A stretch of 64,000 nt of DNA, taken from Rhodoplanes sp. Z2-YC6860. GTDB taxonomy: Bacteria; Pseudomonadota; Alphaproteobacteria; Rhizobiales; Xanthobacteraceae. The DNA is taken from positions 3,680,029 through 3,744,028 of the forward strand of contig NZ_CP007440.1 of the NCBI RefSeq assembly GCF_001579845.1, in the 5' to 3' direction. Positions 8,324 to 15,984 of the stretch are shown here, piece by piece (positions within the stretch are counted from its first letter, which is position 1; each line of letters begins with the position of its first letter). Both the position numbers and the translations under genes were made by a program. The notes beneath the pieces were generated by a model. The model was not told where the DNA came from. It did no database searches and worked only from the letters and a program-made list of their open reading frames with translations.

Positions 8324-8635
8324 ATGGCGAATAAGAAGAAAAAGGACACAACTCGCGGCGTGAAGTCCATCCTCGGAAAGGCAGCGAGCGCGGCCGCGGC
8401 TGCCGCCGCGACTGTAATTGCTGAGAATATCGTCAGGCAGGTGGAGTCCGGGTCTTCGGCAGTGTCGCCGAAGGCCGTGGAGGCTGTCAGACGTTTGCTC
8501 GACGATGGAGGGAGCCGCTCGCCACGCAAGATCTCGCGGATCACGGCGAAAGGCCGGTCCGTCAAGAAACCGTCCACGACGCGCGGTGGGAAGGTCTCAA
8601 GGAACCGCTCCTCCAAGTCTGCTCGTGGTGGATAA
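8324..8635 (+). CDS. Hypothetical Lys/Arg/Ala-rich protein
   Basis: A 103-residue protein beginning MANKKKKDTTRG, with an alanine-rich helical stretch around residues 20-35 and a basic Ser/Arg/Lys tail (SPRKISRITAKGRSVKK, SRNRSSKSARGG). The composition resembles histone-H1-like or nucleic-acid-binding tails, but no family is recognised. ATG 8324 is preferred to 8309 because it starts the charged N-terminus. It is followed after two bases by the next start, suggesting an operon. Confidence 0.5.
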   Translation: MANKKKKDTTRGVKSILGKAASAAAAAAATVIAENIVRQVESGSSAVSPKAVEAVRRLLDDGGSRSPRKISRITAKGRSVKKPSTTRGGKVSRNRSSKSARGG

Positions 8636-8637
8636 CA

Positions 8638-8943
8638 ATGGCCGCGCATGCGCCACCCACTTTCCAAGTGGAACTTACGGCCGTTGTGCTAACCCGAAAA
8701 AAGGGAATCCCTCGAACGATCCGAACGGTTGCGGATGGCGTTCGATTGATCGACCGGAATTTGCCCGCCGAACTTCGAGCCCTGCCACGTTGGACCTTCG
8801 CTCGCGCGCTTCTAATGGAAGCTGAACGTACCAAGAAGAAGCGAGATATTGCTTGCGCCGTGCGTCAACTGAAGCAGGCCCTTAGCAATGAGGGATGGCT
8901 GGATGTAGGTGAAGCTCCGACTTCGACGAAGCCCACTCCATAG
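8638..8943 (+). CDS. Hypothetical protein, possibly DUF982-like
   Basis: A 101-residue protein. The order beta-strand region (VELTAVVLTRKKGIPRTI), VADGVRLIDRNLP, helix ALLMEAERTKKKRD, then QLKQALSNEGWL resembles the small rhizobial DUF982 proteins, which have a similar strand-helix layout. The match is by eye only. It starts two bases after the previous stop. Function unknown. Confidence 0.5.
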   Translation: MAAHAPPTFQVELTAVVLTRKKGIPRTIRTVADGVRLIDRNLPAELRALPRWTFARALLMEAERTKKKRDIACAVRQLKQALSNEGWLDVGEAPTSTKPTP

Positions 8944-9024
8944 ACGCCTGCGTGAACCGACGGCGGCATCCCAAGCGGTCGCGCAAGCCAAAAGCTCTGG
9001 ATCGAGAGTTACACATCACTCCCC

Positions 9025-9049
9025 GGAACAAAGATTGGGCGGTCCTGTT
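9025..9049 (+). promoter_or_regulatory. Candidate EcfG (general stress sigma factor) promoter
   Basis: GGAAC at 9025-9029, 16 bases of spacer, then TGTT at 9046-9049. The alphaproteobacterial EcfG consensus is GGAAC-N16/17-CGTT, so there is one mismatch in the -10 element. It lies 25 bases before ATG 9075 and just ahead of the GGAGGAG ribosome binding site. The downstream genes look like stress proteins. Confidence 0.45.
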
Positions 9050-9074
9050 GCTGTTGCATGGAGGAGCACAACAC

Positions 9075-9599
9075 ATGAGCGACCAAACGGCACGCACCGA
9101 AACCAATTCGAGCAACAAGGAAAGAACCGCCGACAGGGTTTCGGAAGCGGCGCGCAGAGCTTTCGAGCAGGCGTCGGGAATGGCCCAGGATGCTGGCGCA
9201 AAGGCAAAACAGGCTGCGTCCGAAACGGCCGCCACCATGACCTCGCAGGTAAAGGATATGCTGGACCAGCAGATAGGCAGCGGTGCCGGCATGGCCCGCC
9301 ATTTCGCTGGTTCAATGCGCGGTGCGGCGGACGATCTCGACCGGCAATCGCCGCTCGTCGCCGGCTTCGTTCGGACATTTGCCGATCGCGTCGATCACTA
9401 CGCGGGGGATTTGCAACACCAGACCGCCGAGCAGTTGACGCGTGCTGCTGCGGACTTCACCCGCAAGCAGCCGGCTCTGGTGTTCGGCCTCGCGGCGTTC
9501 ACGGGCTTTCTGATGTTCCGGACGTTTAAGAACACCGGCACGGTGAGCTCCCCTTCGATCCAGCCCGCGGAAGACGCCGATGCGGCAAAACAGGGCTAG
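9075..9599 (+). CDS. Membrane-anchored amphipathic-helix protein (YqjD/ElaB-like architecture)
   Basis: A 174-residue protein. The N-terminal two thirds are Ala/Gln/Lys-rich helix (AARRAFEQASGMAQDAGAK and similar). A short C-terminal hydrophobic segment, KQPALVFGLAAFTGFLMF, follows at about residues 134-151. This layout, with an amphipathic coiled region and a C-terminal anchor after a KQP motif, is that of YqjD/ElaB (DUF883-type) proteins, though identity looks low. It has a strong GGAGGAG site and an EcfG-like promoter just upstream. It heads an operon with a holin-like gene and two similar proteins. Confidence 0.65.
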   Translation: MSDQTARTETNSSNKERTADRVSEAARRAFEQASGMAQDAGAKAKQAASETAATMTSQVKDMLDQQIGSGAGMARHFAGSMRGAADDLDRQSPLVAGFVRTFADRVDHYAGDLQHQTAEQLTRAAADFTRKQPALVFGLAAFTGFLMFRTFKNTGTVSSPSIQPAEDADAAKQG

Positions 9600-9600
9600 A

Positions 9601-9993
9601 ATGGGTGAGCATCTGAAGAACTCAGCGCTGCCCCGGGCGCTGTCCGAAGTGATCGGTGACGTGGCTGAACTCCTTCAAAAGGAGATCAAGCTGGCGCGGA
9701 CCGAGGTGTCGGAAAAGATTTCCGAGAAGCTTCGCGCAGGCGTGTGGCTTTCAGTGACGGCCACCGCGGGGCTGATTGCGGTGCTGCTCCTGGTCGAAGC
9801 GCTGGTGTTCGGAATCGCCGCGTACGGCCTCGCGCTGCACTGGTCGTGTCTGATCGTGGCTGCAGTCATGGCGGCCATCGCGGCTGCCGCATTCTTCATC
9901 GGCAAAACCGATGCCGATCAAAGCGTGAGCCCGACCCGCAGCATTCATCAAGTGAAACAGGATTTCTCGACTGTGAAGGAGCAACTGACATGA
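9601..9993 (+). CDS. Phage-holin-family (holin 3_6-like) membrane protein
   Basis: A 130-residue protein. It has an N-terminal amphipathic helix (VAELLQKEIKLARTEVSEKI), then two membrane helices (VWLSVTATAGLIAVLLLVEAL and CLIVAAVMAAIAAAAFFIG). This matches the bacterial Phage_holin_3_6 type found next to YqjD-like proteins rather than true phage lysis holins; no phage genes are nearby. The start lies two bases after the previous stop, and the stop overlaps the next start as ATGA, so it is mid-operon. Confidence 0.75.
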   Translation: MGEHLKNSALPRALSEVIGDVAELLQKEIKLARTEVSEKISEKLRAGVWLSVTATAGLIAVLLLVEALVFGIAAYGLALHWSCLIVAAVMAAIAAAAFFIGKTDADQSVSPTRSIHQVKQDFSTVKEQLT

Positions 9994-10694
9994 ACCGCCA
10001 GTCCACGATATCGAATTCCGGAGATTGGCTGTTCCGGTCGATCAAGCGAAACCCGGAGGGCTTGCTGTTGGTGGCGGCGGGCGCAGCGCTTCTGATGCGA
10101 ACCGCCGGCTCATCGAAGTCGCAGCCTGTGGGGAACAGGAATTCAGACTCCGCGGGCGATGCCATGTCCGATATGGCGACCCAAACGAGCGACAAAGCGT
10201 CGGAGCTTGCGTCATCCGCGTCGGAGTTTGCCTCCCAAGCTTCGGAGCGGGCCCGCAACGCGGCGCGGGCCGCGAGCGACAAAGCCACCGACATGGCTCG
10301 CCAGACAACGTCATCCGCGCAGGGCTACGCATCGCGCATGCTTGAAGAGCAGCCGCTCGTCGTTGCGGTGGCAGGGCTTGCCGCAGGTGCGGCGCTTGCT
10401 GCAGCGTTCCCCAGCACGCAGATGGAGCAGGAGACGCTCGGCCCGATCGGAGAGCAGGTGAGTGACGCCGCTCAACGTGTCGGAGGCCAGCTCAAGGACG
10501 CCACCGCGGCCGCCGGAGAGACTCTCAAGAACGCTGCGCGCGAGCGCGGCCTCAGTCAGGACGGCCTGAAAGAAGTCGCGAGCCAAGCCGCCGACGCCTT
10601 CAGCAGCCGCATGAGCGGTCGCGACGACGCGTCCGATGCCAGCAACACGAGTGGCAAGCAGGAAGTGCCCGCCACAACCGATCCCCGATTTTAA
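9990..10694 (+). CDS. Alanine-rich helical protein with two membrane segments and LEA-like repeats
   Basis: A 234-residue protein. The N-terminal segment RNPEGLLLVAAGAALLMR is a likely membrane helix, followed by a long Ala/Ser/Asp/Lys helix (SDKASELASSASEFASQASE and similar). A second hydrophobic stretch, LVVAVAGLAAGAALAAAF, precedes further Ala-rich helix to the C-terminus. The 11-residue periodicity resembles group 3 LEA or apolipoprotein-like helices. Similar proteins in rhizobia are annotated as nutrient-deprivation-induced or DUF3618-related. It overlaps the holin-like stop by 4 bases. Confidence 0.65.
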   Translation: MNRQSTISNSGDWLFRSIKRNPEGLLLVAAGAALLMRTAGSSKSQPVGNRNSDSAGDAMSDMATQTSDKASELASSASEFASQASERARNAARAASDKATDMARQTTSSAQGYASRMLEEQPLVVAVAGLAAGAALAAAFPSTQMEQETLGPIGEQVSDAAQRVGGQLKDATAAAGETLKNAARERGLSQDGLKEVASQAADAFSSRMSGRDDASDASNTSGKQEVPATTDPRF

Positions 10695-10709
10695 GAACGG
10701 AACGTGGAA

Positions 10710-11585
10710 ATGCCGAGCACTCTCACCGAATGCGAGCGCGATGTCGAGCAAGCGCGCGCCAAGCTTGCACAAGACCTTGCCACGCTCCGGTCTCCGGAGA
10801 CGTTCTCGTCATTCACCGATGATCTAAAGCAGGAAGCATTCGAGACCAAGGACGCGATTGTGGAGAAAGCCCGCTCGACCGCGGAAAGCGTCGTGACAGG
10901 CATTGTCAACGAGATCAAAGCCAAGGCCGCCGAGAACCCTGCTGCGGTGCTGGCAATCGCAGCAGGAATCGGCTGGCGGTTGATCCGCAATCCGCCGATT
11001 GCCACCGCTCTGGTTGGCGTCGGCCTGTACAGTTTGTGGAAGACCGAATCCGATACTCAGCCGGCTACAGACGAAGAACTTGTCGAAAGGGGCAAGCAAC
11101 GTCTGAAGCAGCAGCTTTCGACAGCGGCTGCAGGAGCGAAGGACATTGCTTCTGGCATGGGCCAGGCCGCGGCCGTGAAAGCGAATGAGGTCGCGGACGC
11201 GGCGCGCCAGAAGATCGAAGCCGTGACCGACCAAGGCCGCATGGCCGTTCATGATGCGCGCGACGCGATCGCGCAAAACGTCGATCAGATGGTGGATCGT
11301 GTGCGAACAGCCGGCAACGGCGCCCGCGATGCTGCCGCGGGGCAGACCGCCCACATGGCGGATCGGTTCGGGGAGGCGGCGAGCCAGGCACGTGCGGGCA
11401 TCGACCGCGCAATGGATCAGGCCCGGGAACGAACGGACCAATTTGTCGCTGCGGGCGCCGATGCCGCGTCGCGCGCAACCCAGGCGCTTCCTGCCCGTGA
11501 CCAGGTTTTGCTCGGCGTCGCGGGCCTCGCGGTCGCAGCGGCCTTGGGCATTGCCTGCCAACGCAGAGTTCTGGAAGACGCTTAA
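10710..11585 (+). CDS. DUF3618-like membrane-associated helical protein
   Basis: A 291-residue protein. The N-terminus (ECERDVEQARAKLAQDLATL) resembles the DUF3618 start. It is followed by helices, a central membrane hairpin (NPAAVLAIAAGIGWRLIRNPP then IATALVGVGLYSLW), a long Ala/Gln-rich region and a C-terminal hydrophobic helix (VLLGVAGLAVAAALGIAC). It repeats the architecture of the preceding gene. The start may be GTG 10704 or ATG 10710; neither has a decisive ribosome binding site. Probably an envelope stress protein. Confidence 0.65.
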   Translation: MPSTLTECERDVEQARAKLAQDLATLRSPETFSSFTDDLKQEAFETKDAIVEKARSTAESVVTGIVNEIKAKAAENPAAVLAIAAGIGWRLIRNPPIATALVGVGLYSLWKTESDTQPATDEELVERGKQRLKQQLSTAAAGAKDIASGMGQAAAVKANEVADAARQKIEAVTDQGRMAVHDARDAIAQNVDQMVDRVRTAGNGARDAAAGQTAHMADRFGEAASQARAGIDRAMDQARERTDQFVAAGADAASRATQALPARDQVLLGVAGLAVAAALGIACQRRVLEDA

Positions 11586-11602
11586 GTTCGGGGCGTCCTC
11601 CG

Positions 11603-12697
11603 ATGAGCCAGGTTCGCCAGGCGCGGTCCACTCCCTTCTGGGCGTCGGCACTCGCTGGAGTTCTGCTGATGTCCGGCGCTTCGGAGCGGCGGACAGCAGA
11701 ACTCCGGTCGGGAGCCCCCAAAAAACGTGAACGCCTGACATCGGGCACATCCGAGGATCGCGGCCGGGGTGCCGAGACGCCCGCCGAAATCCCTGCGACG
11801 GGCTGGAAAGATATTGTTGTTCGCGTTTATCAGGATATCGGCGACGATCGGATCGTAGCGATTGCCGCCGGCGTTACCTTCTTCGTGCTGCTCGCGCTGT
11901 TTCCCGGCATCGCCGGACTGATCTCCATCTACGGCCTGTTCGCTGATCCGGGTAAGATGGCTGAGCATCTGAATGCGCTCGCGGGCATTCTGCCCGAGGG
12001 CGGCACGCAGATCCTGTCGGAGCAGATCAAGCTGCTGACCGCGCAACCGCCCCAGAAGCTCGGCTTGGCGATGGTCGCAGGCCTCGCGATTTCGCTCTGG
12101 AGCGCAAACGGCGGTATTAAAGCGATGTTCGATGCTTTGAACGTCGTGTACCGGGAGAGGGAGCGGCGAAATTTCATCGTACTGAACCTGCAGTCACTCA
12201 CTTTCACGTTGGGGGCGCTGGCCTTCGTGATGGTCTCGTTGCTGGTTATCGCCGTCATTCCGGCGCTGCTGGAGGCCTCATCGCTTTCCCGTGCAGGCGA
12301 ACTGCTGATCAAGATTGGACGCTGGCCGCTGCTGTTCGTAGGAGCTTCATTTTTCATTGCGCTGGTGTTCCGCTTCGGCCCGAGTCGCGACAAGCCGAAG
12401 TGGCGATGGATCACCCCAGGCTGCATGTTTGCGGCAGGCGGGTGGCTTGCGGCTTCGCTGCTCTTCTCCTGGTACGCGGAGAACTTCGGCAACTACAACA
12501 AGACCTACGGCTCGCTCGGTGCCGCAATCGGTTTCATGACATGGCTATGGATTTCAGTCATCGTCATTTTGGTTGGAGCGAAGCTGAACGCGGAGATAGA
12601 GCATCAGACGGCGCGAGACACGACCGTTGGAAGGCCGCGGCCATTGGGCGAGCGCGGCGCTCGAATGGCAGACACCGTCGGCGAAAGCGCCCATTAG
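11603..12697 (+). CDS. YihY/BrkB-family inner-membrane protein
   Basis: A 364-residue protein: a polar N-terminus of about 65 residues, then six membrane helices. Family marks are GVTFFVLLALFPGIAGLISIYG, the SLWSANGGIKAMFDALNVVY segment after TM2, and the C-terminal TYGSLGAAIGFMTWLWISVIVIL followed by GAKLNAEIEHQ. The molecular function of YihY proteins is uncertain. Its position after holin- and YqjD-like genes recurs in Rhizobiales stress loci. The N-terminal extension could be shorter if a later start is used. Confidence 0.85.
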   Translation: MSQVRQARSTPFWASALAGVLLMSGASERRTAELRSGAPKKRERLTSGTSEDRGRGAETPAEIPATGWKDIVVRVYQDIGDDRIVAIAAGVTFFVLLALFPGIAGLISIYGLFADPGKMAEHLNALAGILPEGGTQILSEQIKLLTAQPPQKLGLAMVAGLAISLWSANGGIKAMFDALNVVYRERERRNFIVLNLQSLTFTLGALAFVMVSLLVIAVIPALLEASSLSRAGELLIKIGRWPLLFVGASFFIALVFRFGPSRDKPKWRWITPGCMFAAGGWLAASLLFSWYAENFGNYNKTYGSLGAAIGFMTWLWISVIVILVGAKLNAEIEHQTARDTTVGRPRPLGERGARMADTVGESAH

Positions 12698-12754
12698 CAG
12701 TTTTGACGTGACAGTTCGCCGGCAGACAGGGGCAGCATCTATCTCTTTGCAAGG

Positions 12755-13927
12755 CTATCCGACTTTTCCGAGTGCGACGCGCAATCCCAGCGCGGCGGCG
12801 ATCCCGCACAGCGCGATTGCGGCAAAAAGAATCCACGCGCTGTCCCAGCCGAAATGCTGCACGAGCGAACCAAGCACGGCGGGTCCAAGCAGGCTGCCGA
12901 CGTTGGAGCCTTGATTGATCAAGCCGAGCGTCAGCACCAGCATCGCCGGTGCAACGCGTGGCGCCGCCGCGAACACCGATCCGGGGATGAGGCCGGTCAG
13001 GCCGAGACTGGTGCAGGCCAAGATCACGACCGTTGTGAGCGACAGCCCTGCGCTGAATATTCCGAACGCAGCCACGCCCATCAACGAGAATGCGCCGAGC
13101 GGCACGGTCCACATCGGCACGCCCGCGCGGAGCAGCAAGCCGGCCGAGGCGTTGCCGGCCGCATTGGCGACCCAGGTGAGGGCGGTGATCATCCCGGCTG
13201 TCGCCACCGACAACCCGGCGCGCTCGATAAGGAGAGTCGGAAGCAAGCCTGCCATCGCCATGAATTGGAAGGTGTACAATCCGAAAGTGGTGGCCAGTAA
13301 CAGAGCTGCTTTCGAACGCAGCACGATGCCGGCGTTGCCAAATCGCCTGCCGCCGGGCTGCGCGGCCACGTCAGGCAATGCCAGGAAGAACAGGAGCATT
13401 GCGGCGGCGAGACACAGTGCACCGTTGCCGAGCCACAGCATCCGCCAGCCCTGTTCGAGCACTGTTGGTCCGACCAGCATCATGATCGCCGCGCCGGACG
13501 GCAGATAGGCAGCCCACAGCGACAGGATTGTATCGAGGTCGCGCGGCGCTGCGGCACGCCGCAACAGCGAAGGAATCACGAGGACAGTTGTGAGAAAGCC
13601 GCAGCCTTCCACGACGCGGGCGGCGACGAGAAATGCTCCGTTGGTGGAGGCCGCGCCGAGGAAACTTCCGATGGCCGCGACAACAAGTCCAGCAATCATG
13701 GCGCGGCGGGCGCTGACGAACGTGGTCAGGATGCCAACCGGCATACCGAGCGCGGCACCGAGCACACTGTAGGCGCCAATAGCGGAGGCCGCGACGAACA
13801 GCGACAGCTTGAAGTCCTGCTGCAACTGCGGCAGTGCGATCGCAACCTTGCCAACCTGCAAGGCGGCGATCATGCCGGTCAGTATGAGCGCGGCAACTAT
13901 GCTCCAGCGCGTATTCTTCACTTCCAC
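12755..13927 (-). CDS. Major facilitator superfamily transporter (CynX/NimT-like)
   Basis: A 390-residue protein with 12 predicted membrane helices. It has the MFS layout of a short first loop with GMPVGILTTFVSARRAMIAG (motif A-like) after TM2 and a weaker repeat in the second half (LLRAGVPMW). The substrate is not evident. It runs opposite to the YihY gene, and its start faces a degraded tctC remnant, so it may belong to a reshuffled edge of the neighbouring catabolic region. Confidence 0.8.
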   Translation of the reverse strand: MEVKNTRWSIVAALILTGMIAALQVGKVAIALPQLQQDFKLSLFVAASAIGAYSVLGAALGMPVGILTTFVSARRAMIAGLVVAAIGSFLGAASTNGAFLVAARVVEGCGFLTTVLVIPSLLRRAAAPRDLDTILSLWAAYLPSGAAIMMLVGPTVLEQGWRMLWLGNGALCLAAAMLLFFLALPDVAAQPGGRRFGNAGIVLRSKAALLLATTFGLYTFQFMAMAGLLPTLLIERAGLSVATAGMITALTWVANAAGNASAGLLLRAGVPMWTVPLGAFSLMGVAAFGIFSAGLSLTTVVILACTSLGLTGLIPGSVFAAAPRVAPAMLVLTLGLINQGSNVGSLLGPAVLGSLVQHFGWDSAWILFAAIALCGIAAALGLRVALGKVG

Positions 13928-14035
13928 GATTCAACCAAGTCCATTTGGCGCGATGTCCGACGGCGCGTGTCCAGCCGGTGTCTTCGCCCTTGAGGAAGCG
14001 ACCGAAGGGCCACTTCTGCAACGTTCGCCGTACCA

Positions 14036-14152
14036 GCCATAAAATGCGGCGCCGAGCGTTTTACAATAACCGGAGGGGAGTTCGACCCGTTCATCCACGG
14101 TGATGTCGCCAAGTGGCGCAAGGTCGTCGAGTTCGCCGGCATTCAGAACTGA
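14036..14152 (+). pseudogene. 3' remnant of a TctC-family binding protein gene
   Basis: In frame from about 14036 to the TGA at 14150-14152, the translation ends KCGAERF ... EFDPFIHGDVAKWRKVVE followed by FAGIQN. The pattern (GAE-x-F, EF-x-x-FI, then D/E-V-x-KW-x-x-V ... AGI) is the typical C-terminus of TctC (Bug) solute-binding proteins. The same pattern occurs in the full copies downstream. The upstream body is missing, so this is a deletion relic. It has no start signal of its own in a sensible place. Confidence 0.6.
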
Positions 14153-14170
14153 GACGCTAGTCTCAAAGCG

Positions 14171-14201
14171 ATGCGGGGGCGCATCCTGTGCGCCCCCGCA
14201 T
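14171..14201 (-). terminator. GC-rich hairpin downstream of the 14230-14616 gene
   Basis: ATGCGGGGGCGCA pairs with TGCGCCCCCGCAT around a 5-base loop (TCCTG). It sits 29 bases after the stop of the minus-strand gene. The following minus-strand bases (CGCTTTGAG) give only a weak T-run. Confidence 0.5.
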
Positions 14202-14229
14202 GCGATCGTGTCGTCGGCGGCTTCGCTTC

Positions 14230-14616
14230 CTAGCTTCGCCGTCGTTCCGGCTTCTTGGGCGCGTAGAGCTCGGGACCGTTCCGAAGCGAGGACTCGCTGC
14301 CCCCCAAGTCATCGGCCGGGCCCTGGAATTGCGTCTGGATCTGTGACGCGATCTGGCGGAGCCAGTCTTCGGCCCGGTTCGATCGTTCTTTGTAATACTG
14401 GAGATCGGATTCAAGCTTCTTGATGTGATCTTCAGCGGCGCGAAGCTCGAGCGAAAGCTTGTGGGCGATGCCCAATGCGTGCTGGCTGTTTTTCTCCGCC
14501 ATGCCGGCGGCCCGTTGAAGCAGTCCCAGGATTTCCTGGCCAGCCTTGTCGAGAGTGTCCTGGCCGTTCGCAACCGAACCGTTGGCGTCTGGCCGAACTT
14601 GATTGTTCTCTTGCAT
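14230..14616 (-). CDS. Hypothetical coiled-coil protein
   Basis: A 128-residue protein. It has a polar N-terminus, then a long helix from about residue 25 to 95 with heptad-like spacing (ILGLLQRAAGMAEKNSQHA, LSLELRAAEDHIKKLESDLQ), and a disordered basic end (KKPERRRS). ATG 14616 follows a strong GGAGGGGAG site. No family is named with confidence; similar short coiled-coil proteins are frequent in Bradyrhizobium-like genomes. It stands alone. Confidence 0.65.
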   Translation of the reverse strand: MQENNQVRPDANGSVANGQDTLDKAGQEILGLLQRAAGMAEKNSQHALGIAHKLSLELRAAEDHIKKLESDLQYYKERSNRAEDWLRQIASQIQTQFQGPADDLGGSESSLRNGPELYAPKKPERRRS

Positions 14617-14817
14617 TATCGTGCTCCCCTCCGTTCGAGCCAATTACTTAGCGCTTCCGAAGGCGAGCCACCAAATTTTCACATTGGTGCCGCAATGCTT
14701 AAATCGCTCAAGCGGGAGACGTGCGCTGTCTGGAGAAACGTCGCTCGAGAGAAGGCAAGCCTTCCGAGGTGATCTGCACGTGCCGAGCCGAAGCAATTTC
14801 GCCTCCGCGCTCGTCGG

Positions 14818-15795
14818 CTACTCCGGCTTGATGCCCGCTTCCTTGATCAGATTGCTCCAGTTGGCGAGCTGAGTCTGGACATAAGTTGTGAATTCTTTGT
14901 GGCCGGCCCAGAACATTTCGACGCCGGACCGCTGGAACTGCTCCTGCGCCTTGGGTTGCTGGACGGCGTTATGGACCGCCTTCTCTAGCGTGCTGACGAC
15001 ATCGGCGGGCAGGTTGGCCGGGCCGGACAGGCCGCCCCACGGTATGATCTCGAAGCCTGGCATCACCGTCTCGTTGAGCGTCGGCACCTCGGGAAGCACG
15101 GGGCATCGTGTTTTGGTGAACACGGCGAGCGCGCGAGTCTTGCCGCTCAAGATGTGCGGCATGCCGGTGTTCAGGTCAGGCACCATCATGTCGATCTGTC
15201 CGCCGATCAGATCGGTCATGGCCGCGGGATTGCTGCGATAGGGGACGCGGGCAATATCGAGATGCAGTCGCAGCTTCAAGATCTCGCCGACGATCTGGCC
15301 CATGTTGTTGCCATGGCCATAGCTCAGCTTGCCGGGGTTGGCCTTGGCATAGGCCACGAGGTCTTGGATTGAGTTGATCGGCAGGTTCGAACGCACGGCG
15401 ATGTACGATGGGTAGCTGCCGATCCGCGCGATATGCGTGAAATCCTTGACCGGGTCGATCGGCAGTTCTTTGTACAACGCGGCGCCGGAGTGCAGTGAAC
15501 TCGCGGTGGCGAGCAGGGTGTAGCCATCGGGCACCGCCCTCGCCACGGCGACCGCGGCAACCAGTCCGCCGCCGCCGACCTTGTTTTCGACGATCACCGG
15601 CTGGCCGAACTGGTCCTGCAGAGATTGCGCAATCAGACGCGCGGCGGCGTCGGAGATGCTGCCGGGAGCGAACTGGTTGATGATGGTGATCCGCTGTGTC
15701 GGATAGCCTGCGGCGCGCGCAACATAAGGCGCCGCCGCCATGAAGGCCCCCACGCCGAGCGTATGCTCGAGAACACGTCGCCGCGTGACCTTCAT
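14818..15795 (-). CDS. TctC (Bug) family tripartite tricarboxylate transporter substrate-binding protein
   Basis: A 325-residue periplasmic binding protein with a twin-arginine-like start (KVTRRRVLEHTLGVG) and an AxA-type cleavage region near VARAAG. Family marks are FAPGSISDAAARLIAQ, VIVENKVGGGG, VPDGYTLL, ANPGKLSYG, the loop PYRSNPAAMTDLIGGQID, LPEVPTLNE and a terminal NLIKEAGI. It captures a small carboxylate in the periplasm. No tctA or tctB membrane gene is present in the window, so it is an orphan. It is divergent from the ThDP enzyme gene with a shared candidate operator between them. Confidence 0.9.
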   Translation of the reverse strand: MKVTRRRVLEHTLGVGAFMAAAPYVARAAGYPTQRITIINQFAPGSISDAAARLIAQSLQDQFGQPVIVENKVGGGGLVAAVAVARAVPDGYTLLATASSLHSGAALYKELPIDPVKDFTHIARIGSYPSYIAVRSNLPINSIQDLVAYAKANPGKLSYGHGNNMGQIVGEILKLRLHLDIARVPYRSNPAAMTDLIGGQIDMMVPDLNTGMPHILSGKTRALAVFTKTRCPVLPEVPTLNETVMPGFEIIPWGGLSGPANLPADVVSTLEKAVHNAVQQPKAQEQFQRSGVEMFWAGHKEFTTYVQTQLANWSNLIKEAGIKPE

Positions 15796-15845
15796 GAATC
15801 CGCCCCGTCTCGCATATTGTATTTAGGCACCGGAGCTTAGTCAGG

Positions 15846-15867
15846 AATACCTTGCTCCCAAAGTCAT
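15846..15867 (+). promoter_or_regulatory. Candidate MarR operator, site 1
   Basis: The site begins ATACCTTGCT and ends CAAAGTCAT. It aligns without gaps to the site at 19791-19812 read in reverse, matching at 16 of 22 positions. It lies between the divergent tctC (start 15795) and ThDP enzyme (start 15985). Of the four sites it has the weakest dyad. Confidence 0.4.
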
Positions 15868-15984
15868 CTTTAACATGCGAGAACGTCATAGCTACCGGCC
15901 CACGCGTGAGGCATTCTGTCGTACCTGTTTCTGCATGGCCGCAGAGAGATAGTTTTGTCCTAAAACAATCGCGGCTTGGAATGA

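Noticed and set aside
13918-14142. Minus-strand frame across the MFS start region
   Set aside because: It overlaps the MFS start and the tctC relic antisense and has no family motif.
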